Shown: positions 33,111 to 42,475 of the stretch, in pieces
Layout of the letters: each line of letters starts with the position of its first letter
Numbering within the stretch: position 1 is the first letter of the stretch
Source of the DNA: an uncultured Draconibacterium sp.
Lineage (GTDB): Bacteria; Bacteroidota; Bacteroidia; Bacteroidales; Prolixibacteraceae
Direction of reading: 5' to 3'
Length of the DNA: 64,000 bases
NCBI RefSeq assembly: GCF_963674925.1
Contig: NZ_OY771647.1
Span: forward strand, 759,501-823,500
Notes under the pieces: model-generated
Told to the model about the DNA's origin: nothing
Databases searched by the model: none
Seen by the model: the letters and a program-made list of their open reading frames with translations, nothing else
Program-made: the position numbers and the translations under genes

Positions 33111-35663
33111 ATGGCAGTAAACGAAGTATCTGTTAAAGCCCCGGCGGGCAAAAAAATTTACTCTCAGGAAGAAGCAGTAAATGCCTCGCTCGAGTACTTC
33201 AGAGGAGACGATTTGGCAGCAAGAGTTTGGGTGAATAAGTACGCCCTTAAAGATTCGTTCGGAAATATTTTTGAGCTAACACCGGACGACATGCACAAAC
33301 GACTTGCAAAAGAAATCGCACGCATTGAAGAACGTTACCCTAATCCATTAACCGAAGATGAAATCTACAGCGTCCTTAAAGATTTCAAATACATTGTTCC
33401 GCAGGGAGGACCAATGACCGGTATTGGAAACGACTACCAAATCGCGTCACTATCCAACTGTTTTGTTGTTGGCAACGACGGTGACTCGGATTCGTATGGT
33501 GGCATTATGAAAATTGACCAGGAACAGGTGCAATTGATGAAACGCCGCGGAGGTGTGGGGCACGACTTGTCGCACATCCGCCCAAAAGGTTCTCCGGTAA
33601 AGAACTCGGCATTAACATCAACCGGTATTGTTCCGTTTATGGAGCGCTACTCTAATTCAACACGCGAAGTAGCTCAGGACGGACGCCGCGGTGCGCTTAT
33701 GCTTTCAGTGTCGATTAAACACCCTGATTCGGAAAGTTTTATCGACGCCAAAATGGAACAGGGCAAAGTAACCGGCGCCAACGTATCGGTAAAAATCCAG
33801 GATGATTTTATGCAGGCTGTTGAATCGGGAACACCTTATACGCAGCAATATCCAATCAGCGGGAAAGCACAATACACCAAAGACACCGATGCCGGTAAAA
33901 TCTGGAAGAAAATTGTAAAAAATGCCTGGAAATCGGCCGAACCGGGAATTCTTTTCTGGGATACCATTATTAAAGAATCGGTACCTGATTGTTACGCCGA
34001 TCTGGGTTACCGCACGGTTTCTACCAACCCTTGTGGAGAAATTCCGTTATGTCCTTACGATAGCTGCCGCCTGTTAGCCATCAACTTGTATTCGTACGTA
34101 GAAAATCCATTTACCAAAGAAGCGAAGTTCAATTTCGAATTGTTTAAAGAACACATCCATTACGCACAACGTATTATGGACGACATTATCGATCTTGAGC
34201 TGGAGAAAATTGATGCCATTTTAGAAAAAGTTGAGGAAGATCCTGAAGCCGAAGAAATTAAATTTACAGAAAGAAACCTGTGGGAAAGTATTCGTCGGAA
34301 AGCAAAAGAAGGCCGCCGTACAGGTATTGGTATTACTGCTGAAGGCGATATGCTGGCTGCATTAGGATTACGCTATGGAAGCGACAATGCAACTGATTTC
34401 TCGGAAGAAATTCATAAAACAATTGCCATTGAAGCTTACCGTTCGTCGGTATACCTGGCAAAAGACCGTGGAGCATTTACCATTTACGATGCTGAGCGCG
34501 AAAAGAACAATCCGCTTATCAACCGTCTTAAAGATGCCGACGCAGCGCTTTACGAAAAAATGGTAAAATACGGCCGTAGAAACATTGCACTGTTAACCAT
34601 TGCTCCAACCGGAACAACCAGCCTGATGACACAAACAACATCAGGTATCGAACCGGTTTTCCTTCCGGTATACAAACGCCGCCGCAAAGTAAATCCAAAC
34701 GACAAAAATGTTCGTGTTGATTTTATTGACGAAGTTGGTGACTCATGGGAAGAGTACACCGTTTTCCACCACCATTTTAAAACATGGATGAAAGCGAATG
34801 GTTATGATACCTCTGTTGAATATTCGCAGGAAGACCTGGATAAAATGGTAATAGAATCGCCATATTACAAAGCTACATCGAACGATGTTGACTGGCTGAA
34901 TAAAGTGCGTATGCAGGGAAGAATCCAGAAATGGGTTGACCACTCGATTTCGGTAACCATTAACCTGCCTGCCGATGTAAAAGAAGAGCTGGTTGGCGAC
35001 TTGTATTTCGAAGCATGGAAAAGCGGCTGTAAAGGTGTTACCGTTTATCGCGACGGATCACGCTCGGGTGTGCTTATTTCGAACGACGATAACAAGAAAA
35101 AAGAGGAAGACGGCTCATTCCCACTGAAACGCCCTGAAAAACTGGAAGCCGACGTTGTACGTTTCCAAAACAACAAAGAGAAGTGGATTGCTTTTATCGG
35201 TTTAACAGATGGCAAACCTTACGAGATTTTCACCGGTTTGCACGACGACGAAGACGGAATTCTGCTGCCTCGCTCTGTAACAAAAGGTTACATTATTAAA
35301 AGCTGGGAAGGCGAAGATTCGCGTTACGATTTCCAATACGCGAACAAACGTGGCTACAAAACCACTATTGAAGGGCTGTCGCACAAATTTAACCCGGTAT
35401 ACTGGAACTACGCCAAGTTAATTTCGGGAACCTTGCGCCACGGAATGCCAATTCATAAAATTGTTGAGCTGGTAACCAGTCTGCAACTGGATAACGAAAC
35501 CATTAACTCGTGGAAAGCGGGTGTGGCACGTGCACTAAAGAAATACATTCCGGACGGAACAGTTGCCGATGATGCAAAATGCGGCGAATGTGGATCTGAC
35601 GATGTAGTATACCAGGAAGGCTGCTTAACCTGCCTCTCTTGCGGATGCTCGAAATGCGGATAA
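33111..35663 (+). CDS. nrdJ: Adenosylcobalamin-dependent ribonucleotide reductase (class II)
   Basis: Class II reductases make deoxynucleotides with adenosylcobalamin as radical source and need no oxygen. The 850-residue chain has the ten-stranded barrel motifs: SLSNCFVVGNDGDSDSYGG (first active-site Cys), RRGGVGHDLSHIRPKGSPV, the radical Cys and acid in STNPCGEIPLCPY, and LLTIAPTGTTSLMTQTTSGIEPVF. The C-terminus is a zinc-ribbon-like Cys cluster (CGECGSDDVVYQEGCLTCLSCGCSKCG), which also supplies the redox cysteines. It is transcribed alone from its own promoter region and ends at a strong terminator. B12 must be made or imported. Confidence 0.96.
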   Translation: MAVNEVSVKAPAGKKIYSQEEAVNASLEYFRGDDLAARVWVNKYALKDSFGNIFELTPDDMHKRLAKEIARIEERYPNPLTEDEIYSVLKDFKYIVPQGGPMTGIGNDYQIASLSNCFVVGNDGDSDSYGGIMKIDQEQVQLMKRRGGVGHDLSHIRPKGSPVKNSALTSTGIVPFMERYSNSTREVAQDGRRGALMLSVSIKHPDSESFIDAKMEQGKVTGANVSVKIQDDFMQAVESGTPYTQQYPISGKAQYTKDTDAGKIWKKIVKNAWKSAEPGILFWDTIIKESVPDCYADLGYRTVSTNPCGEIPLCPYDSCRLLAINLYSYVENPFTKEAKFNFELFKEHIHYAQRIMDDIIDLELEKIDAILEKVEEDPEAEEIKFTERNLWESIRRKAKEGRRTGIGITAEGDMLAALGLRYGSDNATDFSEEIHKTIAIEAYRSSVYLAKDRGAFTIYDAEREKNNPLINRLKDADAALYEKMVKYGRRNIALLTIAPTGTTSLMTQTTSGIEPVFLPVYKRRRKVNPNDKNVRVDFIDEVGDSWEEYTVFHHHFKTWMKANGYDTSVEYSQEDLDKMVIESPYYKATSNDVDWLNKVRMQGRIQKWVDHSISVTINLPADVKEELVGDLYFEAWKSGCKGVTVYRDGSRSGVLISNDDNKKKEEDGSFPLKRPEKLEADVVRFQNNKEKWIAFIGLTDGKPYEIFTGLHDDEDGILLPRSVTKGYIIKSWEGEDSRYDFQYANKRGYKTTIEGLSHKFNPVYWNYAKLISGTLRHGMPIHKIVELVTSLQLDNETINSWKAGVARALKKYIPDGTVADDAKCGECGSDDVVYQEGCLTCLSCGCSKCG

Positions 35664-35985
35664 TACCAATTGTTTTCAGCATGAGCCTTAAGCGAAAGGC
35701 TGAAATTACAATGGTTAATGCCGATTGAAAAGTTTAATTTGAATTCACATCGGTATAATTAATTCGATAAACAATATAAAGAGCCGGGATCATTTTGATT
35801 CCGGCTTTTTTATGCAAAACAACAAACTAACATCGTGTGAAGATTTATTAATAGCCCACTTTTTGCTTGCGTATGACACAAACATTTGATAATGCCTGAA
35901 AATGACAGCAGAAGTTCATCAAACAATGGCACAAAAAATGCCCCACCGAAAAACGATGAGGCATTTACGTATGCTTTAAAATTTC
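35664..35985. other. Intergenic region between nrdJ and gcvH, 322 bases
   Basis: No gene is seen. TTTCAGC...GCTGAAA just after the nrdJ stop can form a 7-bp stem, and the nrdJ terminator follows at 35782-35812. The rest up to the gcvH stop is featureless. Confidence 0.5.
35782..35812 (+). terminator. Terminator after nrdJ
   Basis: An 11-bp stem with one wobble, AGCCGGGATCA (35782-35792) with TGATTCCGGCT (35796-35806), has a 3-base loop and a six-T tail. It lies about 120 bases after the stop. Confidence 0.85.
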
Positions 35986-36366
35986 CTAAGCTTCAATCAT
36001 TGCTTTGTAAGCGTCAGCGTCCATCAGGTCGTTTAACTCCGATGCATCGGCAATATTCACTTTAATCATCCACCCTTTTCCGTATGGGTCTTTGTTTACC
36101 AACTCCGGATCGTCGGCCAGATCTTCGTTAAACTCGGCAACTTCACCTCCAACTGGCATAAACAGGTCAGATACGGTTTTTACTGCCTCAACTGTACCAA
36201 AAGTTTCACCTTTGTCCAGTGTTTCACCTTCAGTCTCAATTTCAACAAACACAACATCACCCAGTTCTCCCTGAGCAAAATCGGTAACACCAACAACAGC
36301 TACATCTCCCTCAACGCGCACCCATTCGTGGTCTTGCGTATATTTCAAATCAGCTGGAATATTCAT
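35986..36366 (-). CDS. gcvH: Glycine cleavage system H protein
   Basis: The H protein carries a lipoyl arm that shuttles the aminomethyl group between the P, T and L proteins. The 126 residues are standard: PADLKYTQDHEWVRVEGDVAVVGVTDFAQGELGDVVFVE, then GTVEAVKTVSDLFMPVGGEVAEFN, whose Lys in EAVKTVSD is the lipoylation site. The C-terminus has ends-in-helix YKAMIEA. No gcvP or gcvT is adjacent, as is common in this phylum. It diverges from tsaE across 232 bases. Confidence 0.97.
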   Translation of the reverse strand: MNIPADLKYTQDHEWVRVEGDVAVVGVTDFAQGELGDVVFVEIETEGETLDKGETFGTVEAVKTVSDLFMPVGGEVAEFNEDLADDPELVNKDPYGKGWMIKVNIADASELNDLMDADAYKAMIEA

Positions 36367-36598
36367 ATTTTTAGTTTTAAATTATTTAAATCGAATCGGT
36401 TGAAAGCCGCCCTTAAAATCTATCGCTATACAAATTCGCCGGGTGCATTTCACTTTAAGATATTTGCCAAAATTAAAACATTTTAATGAAAAACAACCTC
36501 CTTATACCCATGCATTTCCCTGATTTTTATCGCATTTTATTTCATGAGGTGCAAAATATGTGGTGCTTTTTGTATAATTGCAAAAATTGTTGGAAGAA

Positions 36599-37021
36599 AT
36601 GTATTCAAAAAAGATCAATTCGCTCGACGAGCTTGAAATTGCTGCAAAGGAGTTAATTACAGCATTTAGCGATAACCGCGTTTTTGCATTTTACGGCAAA
36701 ATGGGTGCAGGCAAAACAACTTTTATCCAGTCGATTTGCCGTGCTTTGGGATCGGACGACAACGTTACCAGTCCTACTTTTGCGCTGATAAACGAATACA
36801 ACACTGCTGATCTTGATTCGATTTTCCATTTTGATTTTTACCGGATAAAAGACATTGAAGAGGCTTACGACCTGGGCTACGAAGACTACATATACAGCGG
36901 AAGCTATTGCCTGATTGAATGGCCGGAAATGATCGAATCGCTTCTGCCCGAAAAAATGGTAGAGGTAAAAATCGAAGTTCAGCACGACAATACCCGCCTG
37001 ATTACCGCACAGGAAATATAG
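36599..37021 (+). CDS. tsaE: tRNA threonylcarbamoyladenosine biosynthesis ATPase TsaE
   Basis: TsaE works with TsaB and TsaD to place t6A on tRNA position 37. The P-loop is FYGKMGAGKTTFIQ (about residue 32), followed by NVTSPTFALINEY, FHFDFYRI and YCLIEWPEM, the landmark order of the family. At 140 residues it is normal. An in-frame TTG at 36578 would add seven residues, but it overlaps a -7-like box (TATAATTG, 36573-36580); GGAAG precedes the ATG at 36599, which is therefore preferred. Confidence 0.94.
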   Translation: MYSKKINSLDELEIAAKELITAFSDNRVFAFYGKMGAGKTTFIQSICRALGSDDNVTSPTFALINEYNTADLDSIFHFDFYRIKDIEEAYDLGYEDYIYSGSYCLIEWPEMIESLLPEKMVEVKIEVQHDNTRLITAQEI

Positions 37022-37128
37022 CCTGCCAACACTGCTTTCTACTTCCCGGTTAATTTTCTTTGAAAACTCCCCTTTTGCTTGTAAATTGCTACTGTTGATT
37101 TCGTCAGATAAATTCATTAAGTTCAACT

Positions 37129-38340
37129 ATGGAAAAAGCAAGAGAAAAGGTATCGATACCAAAGAATATGCTTCTGCCCAAAGAGGAGATGTTGGAGGTA
37201 AAAAAGAAGGGCAAGAAGATAAAAATTGGCGTTCCTTCCGATTTATCGAAAGTTGAATACCGGGTACCTTTATCGCCGCAAGCCGTTGACCTGCTGGTTT
37301 CTTACGGGCACGAAATTCTGATTGAACGCGATGCCGGAAAAGCGGCCAGCTACAGCAACGAAGATTATCAAAAAGCCGGCGCTACCATTGTTGAAACCAA
37401 AGAAGAAACTTTTCAGTGCGACATAATTTTACGCATTGCTCCTTTTGATTGCGACGAAATCGATGCTTTGCGCGGCAACCAGTTCATCATTTCAAACATG
37501 CAGATTCAGGCACATTGCACTGAATCCATTCAGAAATTGATGCAAAAAAAGGTAACAACCATTGCCTTTGAATACCTCGAAAACGAAGAGGGCTTTCTTC
37601 CTTTCGTTCATCAAATGAGCCAGATTGCAGGAGTTACTTCCATCACCATAGCCAGCGAATACCTGAGTAATTCGCGCAACGGGAAAGGCGTTTTGTTTGG
37701 CGAAGTCACCGGTGTTACACCTGCAGAGCTGGTGATTATCGGTACCAGCACAGCTGCCGAATATGCAGCGCGTGCAGCAGTCGGACTGGGTATTTTCGTG
37801 AAGGTTTTTGATACTTCGGTTTACGAACTCAGCAAACTGGAAGAGAAATTGGGACGACGTATTTTTACTTCGGTATTCTATCCCAAAGTGTTACGCAAAG
37901 CCCTTATTTCGGCCGATGCCGTTATTGGAGCAACAGCTTTTAATACCCCGCCTAAATTTAAAGTTTCGGAGAGCCTGGTAAAACAAATGAAAGAAGGATC
38001 GGTAATTATCGATCTGAACGTAAGCCAGGGGGGCTGTTTCGAAACGTCGAAGTGCACCGATTTTAACAACCCAACATACACCAAACACGGAGTGGTACAC
38101 TACTGCGTACCGAATACTCCGGCCATGGTAGCCCGAACGGCTTCCATTTCGTTGAGCAATATTTTAATTCCTATTTTGCTTGCCATTGGCGACAATGGCG
38201 GGGTTGAAAACTATATAAAAGTATCGAAAGGATTCCGGAAAGGCGTGTACATCTACCATGGCATTCTCACCAATCACGATGTGGGCCGCATGTTCAACAT
38301 CCCTTCGAAAGACATTGATTTATTGCTCGCTGTTTTTTAA
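37129..38340 (+). CDS. ald: Alanine dehydrogenase
   Basis: The AlaDH/PNT family enzyme converts L-alanine and NAD to pyruvate and ammonia. Visible landmarks are KIGVPSDLSKVEYRVPLSPQAV, with the substrate Arg/Lys region, IAFEYLE, the nucleotide loop VIIGTSTAAEYAARAAVGLG, AVIGATAFNTPPKFKVSESLV, and HYCVPNTPAMVARTAS. The first 30 residues are a basic extension seen in Bacteroidota members (403 residues in total, against about 370 in Bacillus). The LytTR regulator gene follows 17 bases downstream, which suggests joint transcription. Confidence 0.92.
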   Translation: MEKAREKVSIPKNMLLPKEEMLEVKKKGKKIKIGVPSDLSKVEYRVPLSPQAVDLLVSYGHEILIERDAGKAASYSNEDYQKAGATIVETKEETFQCDIILRIAPFDCDEIDALRGNQFIISNMQIQAHCTESIQKLMQKKVTTIAFEYLENEEGFLPFVHQMSQIAGVTSITIASEYLSNSRNGKGVLFGEVTGVTPAELVIIGTSTAAEYAARAAVGLGIFVKVFDTSVYELSKLEEKLGRRIFTSVFYPKVLRKALISADAVIGATAFNTPPKFKVSESLVKQMKEGSVIIDLNVSQGGCFETSKCTDFNNPTYTKHGVVHYCVPNTPAMVARTASISLSNILIPILLAIGDNGGVENYIKVSKGFRKGVYIYHGILTNHDVGRMFNIPSKDIDLLLAVF

Positions 38341-38357
38341 CCAAGAAAAAAGTTCCA

Positions 38358-39206
38358 ATGCTGAACTCGCTATACAAAAAATATCCGTTTAACGACAACC
38401 TCAAGGTTAATGCTCGCTCCATCTCATCGGTGAGCCTGGGTATCTTTTTGTTTCTTTTGTTCTTTCAGCCTTTCCAGGTTCAAAATCCCGATTTTAATAA
38501 CCGCCTCATTATCCTTGCAACATTTGGCGCTATAACGCTGGTTTTACTCAGTATATTTCGGGTAATAATTCCTTCCATTTTCATCACTGCTTTTTCCGAA
38601 CAGCGCTGGACCATTTTAAAAGAGATCATTATCGATCTGCTTTTCGTCATTTGCAACTCCGTTGCCTTTGCATTTTTTGCACGTTATGTTGGACGCATCC
38701 CAATGACCTTTCCAATTGTCATCAATATTGTCATCATTTCAATAACGGCGGCGGTAGTTGTGGTGCTTACCAATCAGTTTTACTTGTTGAAAAAGAAAGT
38801 GCAAAAGCTGGAACTTACCCCTGAAGAAGTCATTAAAAATGAATCGACGGAAACTCCGGCTGAAATTGAGTTTGAATCGGAAAATAAAACCGAATATTTC
38901 ACGCTTTTTCTCGAGCAGCTTATCCTCATAAAATCAGCAAACAATTACATTGAAGTGATTTATAAACAAAACGACGAGATGAAGAAAAAGCTGATACGAA
39001 ACACCATGAAAACCACGGAAAATCTACTTAAAAAATATCCGGAGATCATTCGTTGTCATCGTTCGTGTATGGTAAATAAAAACTACATTAAAAAAGTATC
39101 GCGTGGCTCTGATGGTTTGGAACTGAATCTCTTCGATTACCCGCAGGTAATTCACGTTTCAAGACAATATGTGCTTCAATTAAAAGAAGCGTTAAAAGCA
39201 TCCTGA
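38358..39206 (+). CDS. Membrane-bound LytTR-type transcriptional regulator
   Basis: Four hydrophobic helices (about residues 25-45, 48-72, 88-112 and 116-142) are followed by a short coiled linker and a LytTR DNA-binding domain (about 175-280). The latter contains LILIKSANNYIEVIYKQND, TMKTTENLLKKYPEIIRCHRSCMVNKNYI and QVIHVSRQYVLQLKEAL. There is no receiver domain, so it is a one-component regulator that would bind DNA while held in the inner membrane. The signal is unknown. It follows ald closely and precedes the solitary B12-like domain gene. Confidence 0.88.
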   Translation: MLNSLYKKYPFNDNLKVNARSISSVSLGIFLFLLFFQPFQVQNPDFNNRLIILATFGAITLVLLSIFRVIIPSIFITAFSEQRWTILKEIIIDLLFVICNSVAFAFFARYVGRIPMTFPIVINIVIISITAAVVVVLTNQFYLLKKKVQKLELTPEEVIKNESTETPAEIEFESENKTEYFTLFLEQLILIKSANNYIEVIYKQNDEMKKKLIRNTMKTTENLLKKYPEIIRCHRSCMVNKNYIKKVSRGSDGLELNLFDYPQVIHVSRQYVLQLKEALKAS

Positions 39207-39313
39207 GCCAATTTGTTCTCCCCCTGCTTTCCTTAAAGAAGTTATAAAATCCCTTCTAAATCACTTTCCAACACTGCAAAGTGGGATTAACGTCGCTTAT
39301 CCCTGACAAATGG

Positions 39314-39366
39314 CAAAAATCCCAAAAACACGCAAGTCATCACTATTATAAGCCAAAAATCCCAAA
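39314..39366 (+). repeat. 13-base direct repeat upstream of the B12-like domain gene
   Basis: CAAAAATCCCAAA occurs at 39314-39326 and 39354-39366, 40 bases apart, in the 225-base gap after the LytTR gene. A shorter AAAATCCC also occurs near 39246. The repeats could be regulator sites; they do not match the usual LytTR half-site. Confidence 0.4.
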
Positions 39367-39431
39367 GACTTTTTTTTCGAATAAAATGTCTGTTTATTTG
39401 AATTTTCGAAAACAATGTAAAATTTATTGCC

Positions 39432-39944
39432 ATGAACATATTACTTATTTATCCTGAAAAAGAGAACCACTCAAAAGGATTTGAGGCCTTCTTTCAGAAG
39501 CTTTTTAACAAATCAACAGAAGATCCGCTTGAGCTGATCGAGATTTCTATTCAACTACCCATTACCTGGGAAAGAAAGTTGCGCGATTTGAACCAGGAGA
39601 AGTTAAATACTAAAGATTTGGAGTGGGCTGATTATGTAATCGTTAAAGCCGGTCTGCAACAACGAACTTCAACAGTAAAACTTATCGAGAAGTGCAAAGT
39701 TGCAGGGAAAAAGATAATAGCTGAAGGCGAATTATTTGATTCTCAGCCGGCCGATTTTGACAATGTAGATCACCTGATTTTGAACCAGGCAACATTTGAT
39801 CCTTTTGTGCGGGATATGGAAGCCAACACTACTCAACGTATTTACAGCTCTGAATTCAGAAAAGAAAAATTACGCCAAACTGCGTATTCGTTGCTGGGAT
39901 TTTCGGATGACTTTTCGCGAAACATTCATCCGTTTTCGGCGTGA
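39432..39944 (+). CDS. Stand-alone B12-binding-like domain protein
   Basis: The 170 residues align by eye with only the N-terminal domain of the B12-binding radical SAM proteins that carry DUF4070: MNILLIYPEK, PITWERKLRDLNQEKLNTKDLEWADYVIVKAG, then VIEKCKVAGKKIIAEGELFDSQPADFDNVDHLILN-type text (residues about 83-120). The radical SAM domain with CxxxCxxC is absent and the chain simply ends after a short helical tail. No frameshifted remainder is seen downstream; instead pulA converges and overlaps it by 19 bases. It may be a sensor or partner protein. Cobalamin binding is unproven, as no DxHxxG motif is present. Confidence 0.65.
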   Translation: MNILLIYPEKENHSKGFEAFFQKLFNKSTEDPLELIEISIQLPITWERKLRDLNQEKLNTKDLEWADYVIVKAGLQQRTSTVKLIEKCKVAGKKIIAEGELFDSQPADFDNVDHLILNQATFDPFVRDMEANTTQRIYSSEFRKEKLRQTAYSLLGFSDDFSRNIHPFSA

Positions 39945-41872
39945 ACAAGGATTTTTAGCGAAACAGGTTCTACCACAACAGTGTCTTCCACATGCTCTAT
40001 TCCCTCTTCGTTAATGCTGTTGCCATCGGCTACAACTTTGTACTTACCTTCGGGTAAGGGGAATTCAACTTCCTCTTCGTTCCCATTAAAAATGAGGAAT
40101 ATCTTCGACCAGTTGTCGCCAACCGTTTTTCCGTCTAAACAATAAGAAACTACCCCGATTTTATACTCCGCACAAAAATTCAAATTTTTTCTGATTGCTT
40201 CGGCAGAGGTTATACGGAATGCCGGATGATCTTTCCGTAGCTGAATCAGTTTCCGGAAATATTCAAAAACATCGATGTATTCATTTTTGCGGCTCCAGTC
40301 GATCTGGTTCACCGGGTCGGGCGATTTATAGGAATTACCGTTACCACCTTTTGTTCGGCAAAAATCAACACCGGCATGTAACAGTGGCACGCCTTGAGAG
40401 GTTAAAACCAGTGCCCCGGCCAGCTTTACCCGTTTGCGTAATTCCTCATCATTTGCTTTTGGTAAACTCTGTTTTAGTTTGTCCCAAAGCGTGTAATTAT
40501 CGTGGCACGACACGTAATTGATACACTGATCGGGCTCGGCAGCCCAAGCCATTTCAACCGTATCGATATATCCGTAATTCACCTGCGGATGATAAACTGC
40601 TGCAGTAATTCCAAACTTAATAGCTTCTTCGCGCAGGTTAAGCCCACTTACAAAACCTTTCGACTTTTTATCGCCATGGTTTCCTTTTAGCGCATCGCGA
40701 AAATCGTCGTTAAAGCTGGCTATTCTTCGCATTGCCGAGGTATTCTTTTTAACTGCCCGCTTTGATTCCGGCATCGGACTTTGGTCGGCAGCCCAGCCTT
40801 CGCCATAAAGAAACAACCCACGGTCGATCTTATCCAACGACTTCCGGATTTCCTGCATGGTTTTCAGATCGTGAATACCCATCAGGTCAAAACGGAATCC
40901 GTCAACGTGAAATTCCTCCACCCAGTAGTTAAGTGTATCGATAATGTATTTACGCACCATTTCGCGCTCCGACGCCAGTTCGTTTCCACAACCCGATGCA
41001 TTTGAGAACGAACCATCCTCTTTCTGTCGGTAAAAATACCCCGGAACGATTTGGTTAAAAACCGACTCTTTGGCGTAATAGGTATGATTAAAAACCACAT
41101 CCAGAATGACGCCAATTCCGTTGGCATGCAGTGCTTTTACCAACTCCTTAAATTCTACAATTCGTTTGCGCCCGTCGTAAGGATCGGTTGCATACGAACC
41201 TTCCAGTGCGTTGTAATGCATAGGGTCGTAACCCCAGTTATATTTTTCAAGTGGTTTTTCTTCGTCAACCGTTACATAATCGTTCACCGGCAACAGATGA
41301 ACATGCGTAACGCCCAGTTCTTTCAAATGATCGATACCGGTTTTTATACCTTCCGGCGAACGTGTTTCTTCTTCGGTAAATCCCAGAAACTTGCCTTTGT
41401 TTTCAATTCCTGAATTTTCTGCAATGGAGAAATCGCGCACGTGCGTTTCGTAAATCACCGCATCGGTAAAACTTTTGTAACGCGGACCATTGTCGTAAAC
41501 CCACTCTTCAGGATTTGTTGAGTTCGGATTATAGATCATTCCGCGCAATCCATTGGCGCCAACACAGCGGGCATAAATTCCGGCTACCTCATCCAACCAT
41601 TCGCCATCGTTTACTCGGAAAGTATAGAATTTCCCTTCGTAATCGCCGGTAAGAATTGTTCCCCAAGTGCCGTTCTCCTTCTTCTGCAGATTGGTTTTAT
41701 GGTAAGCTTCTCCACGCACGCCATCTTTATACAAACGTAATTCCACCATTTGAGCGGTAGGTGCCCAAATTTTTATCGTAGTTTTTTCTGGCGACCAAAA
41801 CACACCCAGATCCTTACCCGAATAACCGGGATAAGTAGAAAAATCGATATGGTTAAATTTCCAGTTTCGCAT
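39926..41872 (-). CDS. pulA: Type I pullulanase
   Basis: Pullulanase cleaves alpha-1,6 links in pullulan and branched alpha-glucans. The 648-residue protein has an N-terminal CBM48-like domain (IKIWAPTAQMVELRLY) and a GH13 barrel: YNWGYDPMHYNALEGSYATDPYDG, VILDVVFNHTY, the nucleophile Asp in DGFRFDLMGIHD, the acid Glu in LYGEGW, and VSCHDNYTLWDKL. It has no signal peptide and is likely cytoplasmic, acting on stored glycogen or imported maltodextrins. Its ATG overlaps by one base the stop of the upstream small membrane protein gene, so both share a message. Confidence 0.93.
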   Translation of the reverse strand: MRNWKFNHIDFSTYPGYSGKDLGVFWSPEKTTIKIWAPTAQMVELRLYKDGVRGEAYHKTNLQKKENGTWGTILTGDYEGKFYTFRVNDGEWLDEVAGIYARCVGANGLRGMIYNPNSTNPEEWVYDNGPRYKSFTDAVIYETHVRDFSIAENSGIENKGKFLGFTEEETRSPEGIKTGIDHLKELGVTHVHLLPVNDYVTVDEEKPLEKYNWGYDPMHYNALEGSYATDPYDGRKRIVEFKELVKALHANGIGVILDVVFNHTYYAKESVFNQIVPGYFYRQKEDGSFSNASGCGNELASEREMVRKYIIDTLNYWVEEFHVDGFRFDLMGIHDLKTMQEIRKSLDKIDRGLFLYGEGWAADQSPMPESKRAVKKNTSAMRRIASFNDDFRDALKGNHGDKKSKGFVSGLNLREEAIKFGITAAVYHPQVNYGYIDTVEMAWAAEPDQCINYVSCHDNYTLWDKLKQSLPKANDEELRKRVKLAGALVLTSQGVPLLHAGVDFCRTKGGNGNSYKSPDPVNQIDWSRKNEYIDVFEYFRKLIQLRKDHPAFRITSAEAIRKNLNFCAEYKIGVVSYCLDGKTVGDNWSKIFLIFNGNEEEVEFPLPEGKYKVVADGNSINEEGIEHVEDTVVVEPVSLKILVHAENG

Positions 41873-42420
41873 TAAAATTTAACTAATGTTTTGCGTAAAA
41901 ATACAGCTTTACTTCCCAGCCTTTTTCCTTTTACATCTTTCAGGTAGATCTTCGTCTTCGGAAACTTTTTCAATTTTTTATCGTGCGAATAAAACCGATT
42001 CAGATCAATTTTTAACTGATGTGTTTTCCCTCTTTCCAGGTACAAAGGATAAAAATTGTAGTTATCCATACCTTTAATCTTAAACTTACGTTTCAGCCAG
42101 AAATTATCGAAAACTAAAAGCGGCTTATCCAAATCAACAGCCGTTGAGCCGGTGTTTTTTACGGTAAGAATTAAATTATCAGGATAGAAATTTGCATCCT
42201 TCTCCAATTTGATACTTAGCTTTTTAAGTTGTAAAAACGGCCTGCGCTCTTTTTTCGACTTCTTATTAAAAGAACGGCCACTTACAATAAAAGCCACGGT
42301 AACCGCAGCCAGAAATAGAAATACCCATAGCAGTTTATGTCCTTCGGGGCCTACCTCGTTTTGGGCAAAAAGCCACAACGAATTCAATAATAAAACCGCA
42401 AGAATACTTCCCTTCTTCAT
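41872..42420 (-). CDS. Membrane-anchored protein of unknown function
   Basis: The 182-residue protein has a signal-like helix (MKKGSILAVLLLNSLWLFAQ), a second helix (LLWVFLFLAAVTVAFIVSG, about residues 30-48), a very basic stretch (NKKSKKERRP), and then a beta-rich domain of about 120 residues: LSIKLEKDANFYPDNLILTVKNTGSTAVDLDKPLLVF. This resembles an Ig-like or FN3-like fold. I do not recognise a named family. It is translationally coupled to pulA (TAATG overlap), but an obvious functional link is lacking. Confidence 0.7.
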   Translation of the reverse strand: MKKGSILAVLLLNSLWLFAQNEVGPEGHKLLWVFLFLAAVTVAFIVSGRSFNKKSKKERRPFLQLKKLSIKLEKDANFYPDNLILTVKNTGSTAVDLDKPLLVFDNFWLKRKFKIKGMDNYNFYPLYLERGKTHQLKIDLNRFYSHDKKLKKFPKTKIYLKDVKGKRLGSKAVFLRKTLVKF

Positions 42421-42475
42421 TGTTGCTAATTTGGGGTAAAAATAGAGTTTTTATTGATTTAAGGTCGCTACTGCT

